Shown here piece by piece: positions 30,001 through 38,539 of a stretch of DNA of 64,000 nt; within the stretch, counting starts at the first letter, position 1, and every line of letters starts with the position of its first letter. Made by a program: the position numbers and the translations under genes. The notes under the pieces were generated by a model, which was given only the letters and a program-made list of their open reading frames with translations, made no database searches and was not told the origin of the DNA. Source of the stretch: Solibacillus sp. FSL W7-1436 (GTDB lineage Bacteria; Bacillota; Bacilli; Bacillales_A; Planococcaceae); contig NZ_JBBOWV010000001.1 of assembly GCF_038007305.1 (NCBI RefSeq), positions 2,284,501-2,348,500 on the forward strand, read 5' to 3'.

Positions 30001-30508
30001 TGCGCTTTACCCGAAAGTATTTGAGCAATATATTGACGCTGTAAATTCATTCGGCGATGTTTCTGTACTCGATACGCCTACATTCTTCTATGGGTTGAAG
30101 CTTGGTGAAGAAATTGAAGTGGAAATCGAAAAAGGAAAGACTCTGATTGTTAAGCTTGTATCAATCGGTGAACCGCAGCATGACGGAACACGCATCATTT
30201 ATTTTGAACTGAACGGCCAATCCCGTGAGCTGGTAATTCAAGACTTAACGGTTGAAGTAGACGGCAGCATTGCATTGAAAGCCGATCCGGCCAACCCGAA
30301 TCAAATCGGTGCAACAATGCCGGGTACTGTCCTTAAAGTTGTAGTAAATAAAGGAAGCACAGTAAAACGTGGCGAACATTTACTCATTACTGAGGCAATG
30401 AAAATGGAAACAACAGTCCAAGCCCCAAAAGACGGTATTGTAAAAGAAATCTATGCAAAAGCAGGGGACGCCATCTCAACAGGCGATCTGCTTATTGAAT
30501 TAGAATAG
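27074..30508 (+). CDS. pycA: Pyruvate carboxylase
   Basis: 1144-residue biotin enzyme that makes oxaloacetate from pyruvate. Biotin carboxylase domain (about 1-460; ATP-grasp loop ALGGGGRGMRLV), carboxyltransferase domain (about 530-800; DTTFRDAHQSLLATRVRT), PC tetramerisation domain, and biotin carrier with biotinyl-Lys1110 in EAMKMETT. Length matches the family. 17 bp after ftsW, with AAGGAG just upstream of the ATG; own hairpin terminator. Confidence 0.98.
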   Translation: MKSIQKILVANRGEIAIRILRACNELHIKTVAIYSREDSGSYHRYKADEAYIVGVGKKPIDAYLDIEGIIKIAKEANVDAIHPGYGFLSENVDFARRCEEEGIQFIGPTSKHLDMFGDKVKAREQAVSAEIPVIPGTDGPVANLQEVEQFSETHGFPIMIKAALGGGGRGMRLVNSKEELASAYERAKSEAKAAFGSDEVYVEKAIIKPKHIEVQIIGDTHGNIVHLYERDCSIQRRHQKVVEIAPSNSISDQLRNEICDAAVKLMKNVGYINAGTVEFLVADNQFYFIEVNPRIQVEHTITEMITGLDIVHAQIKVAEGLDLHSKEVGIPAQDKIPLFGYAIQSRVTTEDPANDFMPDTGKLMVYRSSGGFGVRLDAGNGFQGAVVTPFYDSLLVKISTWGMTFEEAAAKMDRNLREFRIRGVKTNIPFLGNVVLHEKFIKGEFDTSFIDTTPELFEFPERKDRGTKLLNYIGNVTLNGFPGVEKRTKPIFVQPDKPKVDILIPSPEGTKQILDARGADGLVKWIKEQEDVLLTDTTFRDAHQSLLATRVRTQDMLEIADETSRLMHDYFSLEMWGGATFDVAYRFLSENPWDRLEKLRKKIPNVLFQMLLRGANAVGYTNYPDNLIREFIQESASSGVDVFRIFDSLNWIKGMEVAIDEVRNSGKVAEAAICYTGDILDDSRAKYTVQYYKDMARELEATGAHILAIKDMAGLLKPQAAYRLISELKDATSLPIHLHTHDTSGNGIYLYAKAIEAGVDIIDTALGSMAGLTSQPSANSLYYAMKGSERNVRGDIESLEKLSYYWEDVRKYYTDFESGMNAPHSEIYVHEMPGGQYSNLQQQAKAVGLGDRWDEVKTMYSRVNLMFGDIVKVTPSSKVVGDMALFMVQNDLTEDNIVERGQTIDFPESVIEFFQGYLGQPHGGFPVEIQKVVLKDRTPITVRPGELLPPVDFDQLTAELAEKCGRAPSKQDVLAYALYPKVFEQYIDAVNSFGDVSVLDTPTFFYGLKLGEEIEVEIEKGKTLIVKLVSIGEPQHDGTRIIYFELNGQSRELVIQDLTVEVDGSIALKADPANPNQIGATMPGTVLKVVVNKGSTVKRGEHLLITEAMKMETTVQAPKDGIVKEIYAKAGDAISTGDLLIELE

Positions 30509-30533
30509 AATACGTCTATCTGGATCAATATGA

Positions 30534-30580
30534 AAAGCGCCGCAAATTTGAAATTAAAAATTTGCGGCGCTTTATTTTGT
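30534..30580 (+). terminator. Terminator of pycA
   Basis: Perfect 16-bp stem (30534-30549 with 30558-30573, AAAGCGCCGCAAATTT) followed by ATTTTG. Confidence 0.88.
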
Positions 30581-30746
30581 TTATTGTTGAAAACCATTAT
30601 TCTTATTACTGTATAAAAATCCAAATGAATTTGAAGATAAATATTGCACCCTTCCAATTTGGTTATTCCACCAAATTCCAACAAAAGAAAAAGGAAGACT
30701 GCACTTGGCAATCTCCCTTTTCTAGTAACTATCAAATCTATTCAAT

Positions 30747-31658
30747 TTATTTCGACCTTGAAACGAGCATAATCAAATAACATAATAAACCGAATAGAAG
30801 TGTAATTAATAACGAGTGCATCAATGATACGAATAAGTGTAGTTTCAACAGGACTACAAGCATGCCGGCAATCACTTGTAAAATGACAAGTGAAAGAGCG
30901 ATTGTCCAGCCCCAGAAAATGATCCGCTGATTCTTGTAGTTTCTGATAACATGGATGGCAATATAGGCAATCCAAATTACGAAGATCAGCACGGCAAAAC
31001 GGTGACCCATCTGAACCCACTCATACATATTGTACGGCATCGTCATTGGCTGATCATTACGGCAGAACGGCCAGTCCGGGCAAACAAGACTCGCTTCGGT
31101 ATGACGTACAAGAGCCCCTGTATAAACAACTATATATGAATATAAAGTAACGCAAATAGTATGTATTTTTAATTTCCTGCTCATGTACAATCGATCGGCA
31201 TCAAACTTTTTGTCGACTTCAAATACAATCAAGGTAAGCAGCAGTACAGCCGCAAATGAGATCAATGAAATCCCGAAATGTAACGCTAAAATAAAGTCAC
31301 CTTGTCCCCATAATACTTGGGCAGCCCCAATGAGTGCCTGAAGAGCAAGGAAAAATAATGCCAAAAATCCTAAAAGCTTAACTTCCCGAATATGACCTAG
31401 TGCACGCCATGTCCAAATAACGAGTATAAGGATAAAGATGGACACTGACCCTGTTACAAGACGGTGAGAAAATTCAATTAATACTTCTGTCGTAATTTCT
31501 TTCGGTATTAATGATCCGTTACAGTCAGGCCAGTTTCTTCCACAACCCAAACCGCTGTCGGTCTTTGTAACTAGTGCTCCACCTTGAAGGATGAGCAACA
31601 TGCCGAGGGTAGACAAAACAGCAAACCATTTTAGAAATCTGTAATATTTTTTTTGCAT
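30747..31658 (-). CDS. ctaA: Haem A synthase CtaA
   Basis: 303-residue membrane enzyme with eight helices that oxidises haem O to haem A. Conserved: VTKTDSGLGCGRNWPDCNG (the paired Cys of the first extracellular loop), EFSHRLVTG with a haem-ligand His, VYTGALVRHTEASLVCPDWPFC, and the second-half QMGHRFAVL. AGGTGAG precedes the ATG. Diverges from the oxidase operon; the expected partner ctaB (haem O synthase) is not here. Confidence 0.96.
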   Translation of the reverse strand: MQKKYYRFLKWFAVLSTLGMLLILQGGALVTKTDSGLGCGRNWPDCNGSLIPKEITTEVLIEFSHRLVTGSVSIFILILVIWTWRALGHIREVKLLGFLALFFLALQALIGAAQVLWGQGDFILALHFGISLISFAAVLLLTLIVFEVDKKFDADRLYMSRKLKIHTICVTLYSYIVVYTGALVRHTEASLVCPDWPFCRNDQPMTMPYNMYEWVQMGHRFAVLIFVIWIAYIAIHVIRNYKNQRIIFWGWTIALSLVILQVIAGMLVVLLKLHLFVSLMHSLLITLLFGLLCYLIMLVSRSK

Positions 31659-31716
31659 AAAATGAGCTCACCTACTTTAATTTTCGCTTCGCTACAAAAA
31701 GCGTCTCTAATTGTAG

Positions 31717-31745
31717 ATAATAGCGAATATATCTGAAAAATACAA
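31717..31745 (-). promoter_or_regulatory. Promoter of ctaA
   Basis: Minus strand: TTGTAT (31745-31740), 17 bp, TATTAT (31722-31717). Confidence 0.55.
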
Positions 31746-32539
31746 CAGTATTAAGGATTGGATTGTAAACGCAACCATTTTTTCACAAATTGTTCATAAA
31801 TTCGTCTCCTTACATTCACAAATATTGGTAAAAAATACATTACTATATAGTTGTTGATATAGATTTCTGCATGTTTCGTCAAGTTTGACATGAAGTAGTT
31901 TGAAATTTCATGAAACGTCTAGAAATCCTATCCAAATTTAGATATAGTTATGTTAACGGAATATGCTTACAAATTTGAAAGGAGAAGTAAGTTATTGGAC
32001 CCTTTTACCAAAATCCCGTCGAACTATAGATTATTTTAGCACAGTTATTCTTTAAGTTTTCTTGCACTTATAAGATAGAAATCGGTACTTCACATTAATG
32101 AATACTTAAAGAAGAATTGAAGTTTTCTAGATTTTTTGCTTATTTTTCTAGCAAAATAGTATAAACTAGAAGTTGGTAGTAGAATGGGATATAAGTAAAA
32201 ATGTCTCAGTAATTTCAAAATCCTACTTATAGCGTAAGCGGATTTTTGTAACCGATAGCAGTGACTGCTGTCAGTATGTGAGGACTTATAATTTTCTGAG
32301 CCAAGTGAAACTTTACTCAAATATATTAGGAATTTTCCAATCGATCTGTATTACTTAACCCGATTTGAAGAACAGAAGACTAATCCATATTTGATTATAA
32401 AGGGAAGCAGCTAGTAGTGAGGCTGAAAAATCGGGATTCTTTCCAGTACAGTAATGCGCTGTACAAGAATTCACATAGACATAACCGCAGTCATGGTTAC
32501 ACATGAAAATACAACAAAGAAAGAGGGGTTTATTAAGCT
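31746..32539. other. Long intergenic region between ctaA and ctaC, no gene seen
   Basis: About 0.8 kb without a convincing gene; a 76-codon frame at 32090-32320 (minus) has no ribosome site and looks like chance. ctaB would lie here in B. subtilis. Things seen: a short frame of 14 codons at 31995-32039 (TTG start, good AAAGGAG site); a weak promoter TTGCTT-18-TATAAA (32136-32165); a terminator-like hairpin at 32217-32247; and a dyad GTACAG-N7-CTGTAC (32446-32464). Function as a long regulated leader for ctaCDEF is inference. Confidence 0.5.
32217..32247 (+). terminator. Terminator-like hairpin in the ctaC leader
   Basis: AAAATCC/GGATTTT (32217-32223 with 32240-32246) enclosing CTTA/TAAG, followed by T. 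No complete gene precedes it on this strand, so it may end a short leader RNA. Confidence 0.5.
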
Positions 32540-33610
32540 ATGATGAAAGGGCTTAAAAAATGGCGTTTATTCTCGTTATTAACAGTAATGACAGTATTCC
32601 TTTCAGCATGTGGTGAAGAGTATATCTCGACGCTTCGTCCATCTGGTCAGGTCGGTAAAGAGCAATTAAACATCTTATATTTATCCATAGCTATTATGGC
32701 GTTAGTCGTTATTGTCGTATCGACAATTTATTTAGTTGCTTTCTTTAAATTCCGCCGTTCAAAAGTTGGCGAAGACCATATGCCGAAGCAAGTGGAAGGC
32801 AGCCATACTTTAGAGGTAATTTGGACAGTTATTCCAATTATTTTATTATTAGTCTTAGCTGTTCCAACGCTGCACTATACGTATAAATTTTCAAACGTTG
32901 CTGCAATGGACGAAGTAGACGAAAGCGGTAACAATACTGCACTTACAGTAAATGTTACGGCAAAGTTATACTGGTGGGAGTTTGAATATCCAAATCAAGG
33001 AATTATTACAGCACAGGAACTGGTTGTGCCTACTGGAGAAAAAGTATACTTCAATTTAATCGCATCTGATGTTAAGCACTCATTCTGGATTCCGGCTATT
33101 GGCGGTAAGATGGATACGAACGTTGATGGTATCAACAAATTCTATTTACAGTTTGATAGAGAATCAGCCGGTTTAAATGATGGTGAAGGCGTATTCTATG
33201 GTAAATGTGCGGAGTTATGTGGTCCTTCACATGCTTTAATGGACTTCAAAGTAAAAGCACTTGAGCCGGACGCGTTCGACGCATGGGTGACTGCAATGCA
33301 GGCAACTGAAGGCGCTACAGCGGATAAAGAGTCGTCTGATTTAGGTGAAGCGACTTTCGCGAACTCGTGCTTAGGATGTCACGCAGTATCCGGAGTGGCA
33401 GGCAACGGATTAGGACCTAACTTAACAACTTTCGGCGACCGTAACCGTGTTGCTGGTTTCATGGAGCATACAGTTGAAAACACGACTGAATGGATTGTTG
33501 ATCCAGAACCGTATAAACCAGGTAATACAATGACAGGTAAATACGATGTTACTCGGGAAGAAGCCCAGGCGATTGCCGAGTATTTAATGACATTATCAGT
33601 TGAAAAGTAA
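32540..33610 (+). CDS. ctaC: Cytochrome caa3 oxidase subunit II with cytochrome c domain
   Basis: 356-residue lipoprotein subunit II. Signal peptide with lipobox FLSAC (Cys ~25), two membrane helices (about 45-68 and 90-112), cupredoxin domain with CuA ligands (CAELCGPSHALMDF) and a C-terminal cytochrome c domain with haem motif CLGCH and a distal Met in GNTMTGKY. The fused cytochrome c makes this a caa3 rather than aa3 enzyme. Start 32540 or the adjacent ATG; AGAGGGG upstream. Confidence 0.97.
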   Translation: MMKGLKKWRLFSLLTVMTVFLSACGEEYISTLRPSGQVGKEQLNILYLSIAIMALVVIVVSTIYLVAFFKFRRSKVGEDHMPKQVEGSHTLEVIWTVIPIILLLVLAVPTLHYTYKFSNVAAMDEVDESGNNTALTVNVTAKLYWWEFEYPNQGIITAQELVVPTGEKVYFNLIASDVKHSFWIPAIGGKMDTNVDGINKFYLQFDRESAGLNDGEGVFYGKCAELCGPSHALMDFKVKALEPDAFDAWVTAMQATEGATADKESSDLGEATFANSCLGCHAVSGVAGNGLGPNLTTFGDRNRVAGFMEHTVENTTEWIVDPEPYKPGNTMTGKYDVTREEAQAIAEYLMTLSVEK

Positions 33611-33649
33611 TTAACACATTAGAGAGAAACATTGAAGGAGGTTAAAGGT

Positions 33650-35590
33650 GTGAGCTCTGTTACACAGAAAAAGGGCTTTGGAGCACATGTATGGGACTAT
33701 TTAACAACGGTCGATCATAAAAAGATCGCTATCATGTATTTAGCAGCCGGTACTCTGTTCTTCGCAATTGCAGGATTTGAAGCGTTACTGATGCGTATTC
33801 AATTAATGTTCCCTGAAAGTACGTTCATTTCTGCAGGCCTATTTAACGAACTATTAACAATGCACGGCACAACGATGCTATTCTTAGCAGCAACACCAAT
33901 AATATTTGCCTTTATGAATGCGGTCGTACCACTTCAAATTGGTGCACGCGACGTTGCATTCCCGTTCTTAAACTCATTAGGATTTTGGCTGTTCTTTATT
34001 GGTGCCGTATTCCTTCACCTATCATTCTTTTTAGGTGGAGCACCTGATGCAGGTTGGACTTCATATGCATCATTATCTTTATATTCACCGGGCCATGGTA
34101 TCGATTTCTATATTCTTGGTCTGCAAATCTCGGGTGCAGGTACGCTGATTTCAGGTATCAACTTCATCGTAACAATTATTACGATGCGTGCACCGGGTAT
34201 GACGTTCATGCGTATGCCTTTATTCACTTGGACGACTTTAGTAGCAAGTTCACTAATTTTATTCGCATTCCCTCCGCTTACTGGCGGACTGTTCTTAATG
34301 TTGGTTGACCGTATGTTTGGGGCAAACTTCTTTGATCATACAATGGGTGGTAATACAATTATTTGGGAGCACTTATTCTGGATTTTCGGTCACCCTGAAG
34401 TATACATTTTAGTATTGCCGGCATTCGGTTTATTCTCGGAAATTATTCCGGTTTTCGCTCGTAAACGTTTATTCGGATACTCTTCAATGGTATTCGCTAC
34501 GATTTTAATCGGTTTCCTAGGGTTCATGGTATGGGCTCACCATATGTTCACAGTTGGTTTAGGTGCTACTGCGAACGCAATTTTCGCTGTTGCTACAATG
34601 GCGATCGCTGTTCCGACAGGGATGAAAGTATTCAACTGGATTCTTACAATTTGGGGCGGTTCGATTAAAGTTACAGTACCAATGCTTTATGCACTTGGAT
34701 TTATCCCGTCATTCGTTGCTGGTGGGGTTACAGGGGTAATGCAGGCAACTGCACCACTTGACTATCAGCTGCATGATTCTTACTTTATCGTTGCTCACTT
34801 CCACTACGTAATTGTAGGTGGTATCGTAACAGGTTTATTCGGTTCAGCGCATTTCTACTGGCCGATTATGTTCAACCGTGCACTCAACCCTAAACTGGGA
34901 ATGATTACTTTCTGGATGTTCTTTATCGGGTTCCACTTAACATTCTTCATCCAGCATTTCCTAGGATTAATGGGTATGCCTCGTCGTGTATTCACTTACA
35001 TGGAAGGTCAAGGTTGGGATTTATTCAACTTTATCTCGTCAATCGGTGCTATTATGATGGGAATCGGGGTAGTATTATTAGTAATCGATGCAATATTATC
35101 GATCAAATCAGAACCGGTTAACCGCCGTGATTACTGGGGCGATGGTCGTTCACTTGAGTGGGCGCTTGAAACACCGCTGCCATTCTATAACTTTAAACAA
35201 ACACCACTTATTCGTGGTTATGACCCTTACTGGATTGAAAAAGAAGAGGGCAACAAAGAAGGTATGGTGTATGCTGAGCCGTTAGGTGAAATCCATATGC
35301 CAAACAATTCAATTTTGCCGTTCATTATGTCAATCGGAATGATGATTGCCGCATTTGGTGCTCTATACAGCCCGTGGGGAGATCAGGTACAGGCTGGTAC
35401 AGCTACTGGAACAACTCCCGCAATCTCATTAGCATTGATTATTGGTGGTCTTGGATTAACAATTGCATGTATGATCATCCGTTCGTTCAAAGACGATTTA
35501 GGATTCCATGTAACAGTTCCGGAAATTGAACAAGTGGAAGCGGATTTAGCTCACTACCGTGCAACAGGTAATAAAGGGGGTATCAAGTAA
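33650..35590 (+). CDS. ctaD: Cytochrome caa3 oxidase subunit I
   Basis: 646-residue haem-copper oxidase subunit I, 12 or more helices. Haem a/a3 and CuB ligands visible: TMHGTTMLFL (His), WIFGHPEVYILVLP (His-Tyr pair region), WAHHMF, and HDSYFIVAHFHYVIVGG. The GTG at 33650 (MSSVTQKKGF) is preferred because AGGAGG (33636-33641) lies 8 bases upstream; the longer frame begins inside the ribosome site. Stop overlaps the ctaE start by one base. Confidence 0.96.
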   Translation: MSSVTQKKGFGAHVWDYLTTVDHKKIAIMYLAAGTLFFAIAGFEALLMRIQLMFPESTFISAGLFNELLTMHGTTMLFLAATPIIFAFMNAVVPLQIGARDVAFPFLNSLGFWLFFIGAVFLHLSFFLGGAPDAGWTSYASLSLYSPGHGIDFYILGLQISGAGTLISGINFIVTIITMRAPGMTFMRMPLFTWTTLVASSLILFAFPPLTGGLFLMLVDRMFGANFFDHTMGGNTIIWEHLFWIFGHPEVYILVLPAFGLFSEIIPVFARKRLFGYSSMVFATILIGFLGFMVWAHHMFTVGLGATANAIFAVATMAIAVPTGMKVFNWILTIWGGSIKVTVPMLYALGFIPSFVAGGVTGVMQATAPLDYQLHDSYFIVAHFHYVIVGGIVTGLFGSAHFYWPIMFNRALNPKLGMITFWMFFIGFHLTFFIQHFLGLMGMPRRVFTYMEGQGWDLFNFISSIGAIMMGIGVVLLVIDAILSIKSEPVNRRDYWGDGRSLEWALETPLPFYNFKQTPLIRGYDPYWIEKEEGNKEGMVYAEPLGEIHMPNNSILPFIMSIGMMIAAFGALYSPWGDQVQAGTATGTTPAISLALIIGGLGLTIACMIIRSFKDDLGFHVTVPEIEQVEADLAHYRATGNKGGIK

Positions 35591-36216
35591 TGGATCTTAA
35601 TCAAAAATTTACTCCACAAACTTGGCCGAAACACCCTGAACAAGCTACTCTGGAAGGGAAAAACAAGTTAGTTGGACTTTGGATTTTCCTGGCATCGGAT
35701 ACAGTATTATTCGCGAGTGTATTTGCTACATATATCGCGCTTAAAGATAGCGGTCCGGCAGGGATGGAATTCGCAGCTAAGGATCTTTATGAATTACCGT
35801 TGGCGTTTGTGATGACAATGTTATTATTAACATCTTCATTAACTTCCGTATATGCGATGTACCATATGAGAAACTTTAACTATTCCGGTGTCCGTACTTG
35901 GATGGGAATTACAGTTTTATTAGGCTTAGGTTTCCTTGCACTGGAAATCTATGAATTCCAGCACTATGTACACATCGGGTTTGGTTATACACAATCGGCA
36001 TTCTCTTCTGCGTTCTTTACGCTCGTAGGGATGCACGGTTTACACGTTATTATCGGTTTAGTCTGGATTACGGGATTAATCATCCGCAATAGTAGCCGTG
36101 GATTGAACTTATACAACGCGCCGAAGTTCTTTGCAGCTTCACTGTACTGGCACTTCATTGACGTTGTATGGGTATTCATTTTCACAGTAGTCTATCTGAT
36201 GGGAGTGGTTGGATAA
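35590..36216 (+). CDS. ctaE: Cytochrome caa3 oxidase subunit III
   Basis: 208 residues, five membrane helices, COX3 family (FLASDTVLFASVFATY; GMHGLHVIIGLVWI; WHFIDVVWVFIF). Start ATG shares its A with the ctaD stop (TAATG); AAGGGGG upstream. Confidence 0.96.
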   Translation: MDLNQKFTPQTWPKHPEQATLEGKNKLVGLWIFLASDTVLFASVFATYIALKDSGPAGMEFAAKDLYELPLAFVMTMLLLTSSLTSVYAMYHMRNFNYSGVRTWMGITVLLGLGFLALEIYEFQHYVHIGFGYTQSAFSSAFFTLVGMHGLHVIIGLVWITGLIIRNSSRGLNLYNAPKFFAASLYWHFIDVVWVFIFTVVYLMGVVG

Positions 36217-36217
36217 A

Positions 36218-36565
36218 ATGGGACACGAAACTCATGTAGAAGTACGTACTCAGGCACAATTCGAATATGACAGAGAACATGCCAAAGCGCATATGCGTAA
36301 ACAAGTAGTAAACTTTGCGATCATGATTTTCCTGACTTTTATCGCATTTGCCGCTGTACTGGCTGATTTTGCTCCGACATTTATCATTCCGATTATTTTA
36401 TTATTGGCTGGAGTACAAGTAGTACTGCAACTTTATGCTTTTATGCACTTGGAAGATCGCACAACCCATATGGTTGGTGTAATTGAGTTCTTCATCTGGA
36501 GTGCAGCCTTCATCGCGTTCACGTTCTTCCTGGCGTTTACGACAATTATCTGGTGGGGGAACTAA
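36218..36565 (+). CDS. ctaF: Cytochrome caa3 oxidase subunit IV
   Basis: 115 residues, three membrane helices, COX4 prokaryotic type (QVVLQLYAFMHLEDRT). Start ATG at 36218, one base after the ctaE stop; GGGAGTGG upstream. An in-frame TTG 9 bp earlier is less likely. Confidence 0.92.
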   Translation: MGHETHVEVRTQAQFEYDREHAKAHMRKQVVNFAIMIFLTFIAFAAVLADFAPTFIIPIILLLAGVQVVLQLYAFMHLEDRTTHMVGVIEFFIWSAAFIAFTFFLAFTTIIWWGN

Positions 36566-36579
36566 TCGCATAACAATTG

Positions 36580-36612
36580 ACGTCCTTAGCAAATGCTGGG
36601 GACGTTTTTTGT
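36580..36612 (+). terminator. Terminator of ctaCDEF
   Basis: 12-bp stem (36580-36591 with 36594-36605, two G-T pairs) followed by TTTTTT. It separates ctaG from the oxidase operon. Confidence 0.85.
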
Positions 36613-36780
36613 TTTTTTAACAGGGATAGATTTACATACATTAAAATCAGGTAGCATATTCGGGTTAAACGGGGCTTGAAGGAGAGGAGAAGGAAAACTT
36701 TGGCTTCATTGTAAGTAATGGATAATCTAACCTGTATATAATATATATGTTTGATTCAAGCAATTGTCATAGTTCTTTCA

Positions 36781-36809
36781 TTGATGTTGGGGAAATTGCC
36801 ATCTATAAT
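36781..36809 (+). promoter_or_regulatory. Sigma-A promoter of ctaG
   Basis: TTGATG (36781-36786), 17 bp, TATAAT (36804-36809), then AAAGTGA as in the lrgAB promoter. Leader of about 180 nt to ctaG. Confidence 0.7.
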
Positions 36810-36816
36810 AAAGTGA

Positions 36817-36962
36817 TAGTACAATTAGTGATTTTTATCTACCACTAAAATAGAAGCAACACTAGCTGAAGCCGTCACGTCCTGTGACAACGACAAAGCT
36901 TGTGTGACCAACATCGTGTTTATCCGAACCAATCCGGCTTTTACTACCCGCTAATGCGGGAT
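36817..36962 (+). ncRNA. Candidate structured leader element, copy B (before ctaG)
   Basis: Partner of 14826-14962. P1 is TTAGTG/CACTAA with a different sequence; shared single-stranded GAAGCAACAC; P2 GTC-CTGT-GAC (alternatively GTCAC-GTCCT-GTGAC); P3 AACA-TCG-TGTT; P4 CCG-N7-CGG. A strong hairpin CCCGC-TAAT-GCGGG (36947-36960) ends the element 35 bp before the ctaG start. Distance from -10 to the GTCC core is about 65 bp in both copies. Confidence 0.5.
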
Positions 36963-36994
36963 AAAATTACTGATGTTTAAAGGAGCATGGTCAT

Positions 36995-37906
36995 ATGCCA
37001 ATAAGTATATTCGGTTTTCAAGCATTATGGAGCCCATATTTATTCGGGTGTTTACTACTTGTAACGGCGTTCTATTTTTTACTGACTGTTACATGGCGAG
37101 AGAAGTTTAAATTGAGTGAACCGTTAAAAAAGAGTGAAGCAGCTTATTTTGTATTAGGAATCATTTCTTTTTATATAATTAAAGGATCTCCAATTGATTT
37201 GCTTGGTCATATTATGTTTACGATGCATATGACGCAAATGGCGTTTTTACTATTATTAGTGCCGATATTCTTTATTAAAGGAATTCCTTGGTGGGTTTGG
37301 AAAGTAGTTGTGGAAGCACCGGTTATGCGAACAATTTTTAAGATTTTCACAAAACCGCTCGTTTCTATCATCGTCTTTATTGGCTTATTTTCGGTCTATC
37401 ATTTACCATCTGTATTTGACACGATTAAATTAAACGAAATATACCACCTGGCATATACAGCGCTTCTGTTTATTTCTGCTATTTTTATGTATTGGCCATT
37501 ATTGAATAATGTTGATGGACAGCATGAAATGAAGAATATGAATAAATTGGCGTATATTGCATCGAATGCCGTGTTAATCACACCAGCTTGTGCGCTTATT
37601 ATATTTGCTTCGAACCCGATGTACGGTACATACAGTGATAGTGATATGTGGCTGAAGGCGATGGAATTATGTGTTCCTTCCTCTACATTATCAGGGCTTA
37701 CATTATCTGGTCCGGAGTTGTTCTCAAGCATGGATTTATTGAGCGATCAGCAAGTCGGTGGAGTTTTGATGAAAATCATTCAGGAAATTATATTCGGCGT
37801 TATTTTATTTAAAATTTTCCGTAAGTGGTGGAATACAGAGCGTTCGAATCAGCAGGAAATTACAGATAATGCTTTAAAAGAATTTCAAAACAGAACACAG
37901 TACTAA
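36995..37906 (+). CDS. ctaG: Cytochrome c oxidase assembly factor CtaG (caa3 type)
   Basis: 303 residues, seven membrane helices, caa3_CtaG family; needed for CuB insertion or formation of active caa3 oxidase in B. subtilis. Conserved GHIMFTMHMTQMAFLLLLVPIFF and a His-rich first half. AAAGGAGC precedes the ATG. Unlike B. subtilis, it is separated from ctaF by a terminator and has its own promoter and leader. Confidence 0.94.
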   Translation: MPISIFGFQALWSPYLFGCLLLVTAFYFLLTVTWREKFKLSEPLKKSEAAYFVLGIISFYIIKGSPIDLLGHIMFTMHMTQMAFLLLLVPIFFIKGIPWWVWKVVVEAPVMRTIFKIFTKPLVSIIVFIGLFSVYHLPSVFDTIKLNEIYHLAYTALLFISAIFMYWPLLNNVDGQHEMKNMNKLAYIASNAVLITPACALIIFASNPMYGTYSDSDMWLKAMELCVPSSTLSGLTLSGPELFSSMDLLSDQQVGGVLMKIIQEIIFGVILFKIFRKWWNTERSNQQEITDNALKEFQNRTQY

Positions 37907-37993
37907 ATAGAGATATTAAACTGTGTAAAAATGGAGCAATCAACATACTGATGTTGTTCATATTGATTATTAAGTAAGAATGGAGATTTGCAA

Positions 37994-38455
37994 ATGAATT
38001 TACCTATATTACCCACAATAAGCACGACGTTTATTGTCCTTAGTGCAGTGCTCGTAGCGATTGGCTGGGTATTGATCGCAAAGAAAAATGTGGAAGCACA
38101 TCGGAAAGTAATGCTGGCAGCTGGTGTTTCGGCATTGGCATTCTTTATTATTTATGTATCACGTACTGTGTTCATCGGCAATACGGCCTTCGGTGGACCG
38201 GATGAGCTGAAAATATATTACACAATCTTTTTAGTTTTCCATATTACATTAGCGACAGTGGGTGCAGTATTTGGTCTGACAAGTATAATTTCAGGTCTTA
38301 AATCCAATCTGAAATTACACCGCAAAATTGGTGCGATTACAAGTATTATCTGGTTCTTCGTAGCGATTACGGGAGTTATTGTATATTCACTGCTTTATGT
38401 TATTTATGAAGGCGGCGAAACGACATCCGTTTTTAAGGCAATTTTAGGATTTTAA
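37994..38455 (+). CDS. DUF420 family membrane protein (YozB-like)
   Basis: 153 residues, four membrane helices; DUF420 signature His positions (VEAHRKVMLAAG; FHITLATVGAVFG; LKLHRKIGAITSIIW). The family often accompanies haem-copper oxidases; in B. subtilis the member is YozB. Start 37994 chosen over an in-frame TTG 6 bp earlier because GGAGA sits at the right distance. 87 bp after ctaG, probably same transcript. Confidence 0.85.
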   Translation: MNLPILPTISTTFIVLSAVLVAIGWVLIAKKNVEAHRKVMLAAGVSALAFFIIYVSRTVFIGNTAFGGPDELKIYYTIFLVFHITLATVGAVFGLTSIISGLKSNLKLHRKIGAITSIIWFFVAITGVIVYSLLYVIYEGGETTSVFKAILGF

Positions 38456-38463
38456 GTTTGAAG

Positions 38464-38495
38464 GCTTCCTATATTTTAATATAGGGAGCTTTTTT
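38464..38495 (+). terminator. Terminator of ctaG-DUF420 genes
   Basis: 12-bp stem GCTTCCTATATT/AATATAGGGAGC (38464-38475 with 38478-38489) followed by TTTTTT. Confidence 0.88.
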
Positions 38496-38539
38496 GGCAA
38501 ATTAAAAAAGCTGGGTTGGGTTGCCAGCTTTTAAAGGGA

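Noticed and set aside
32090-32320. 76-codon minus-strand frame in the ctaA-ctaC gap
   Set aside because: No Shine-Dalgarno site, low-complexity end, no family pattern; treated as chance in A+T-rich DNA.
31746-32539. Decayed ctaB
   Set aside because: I found no stretch in any frame resembling the prenyltransferase NxxxD motifs, so no pseudogene is claimed.
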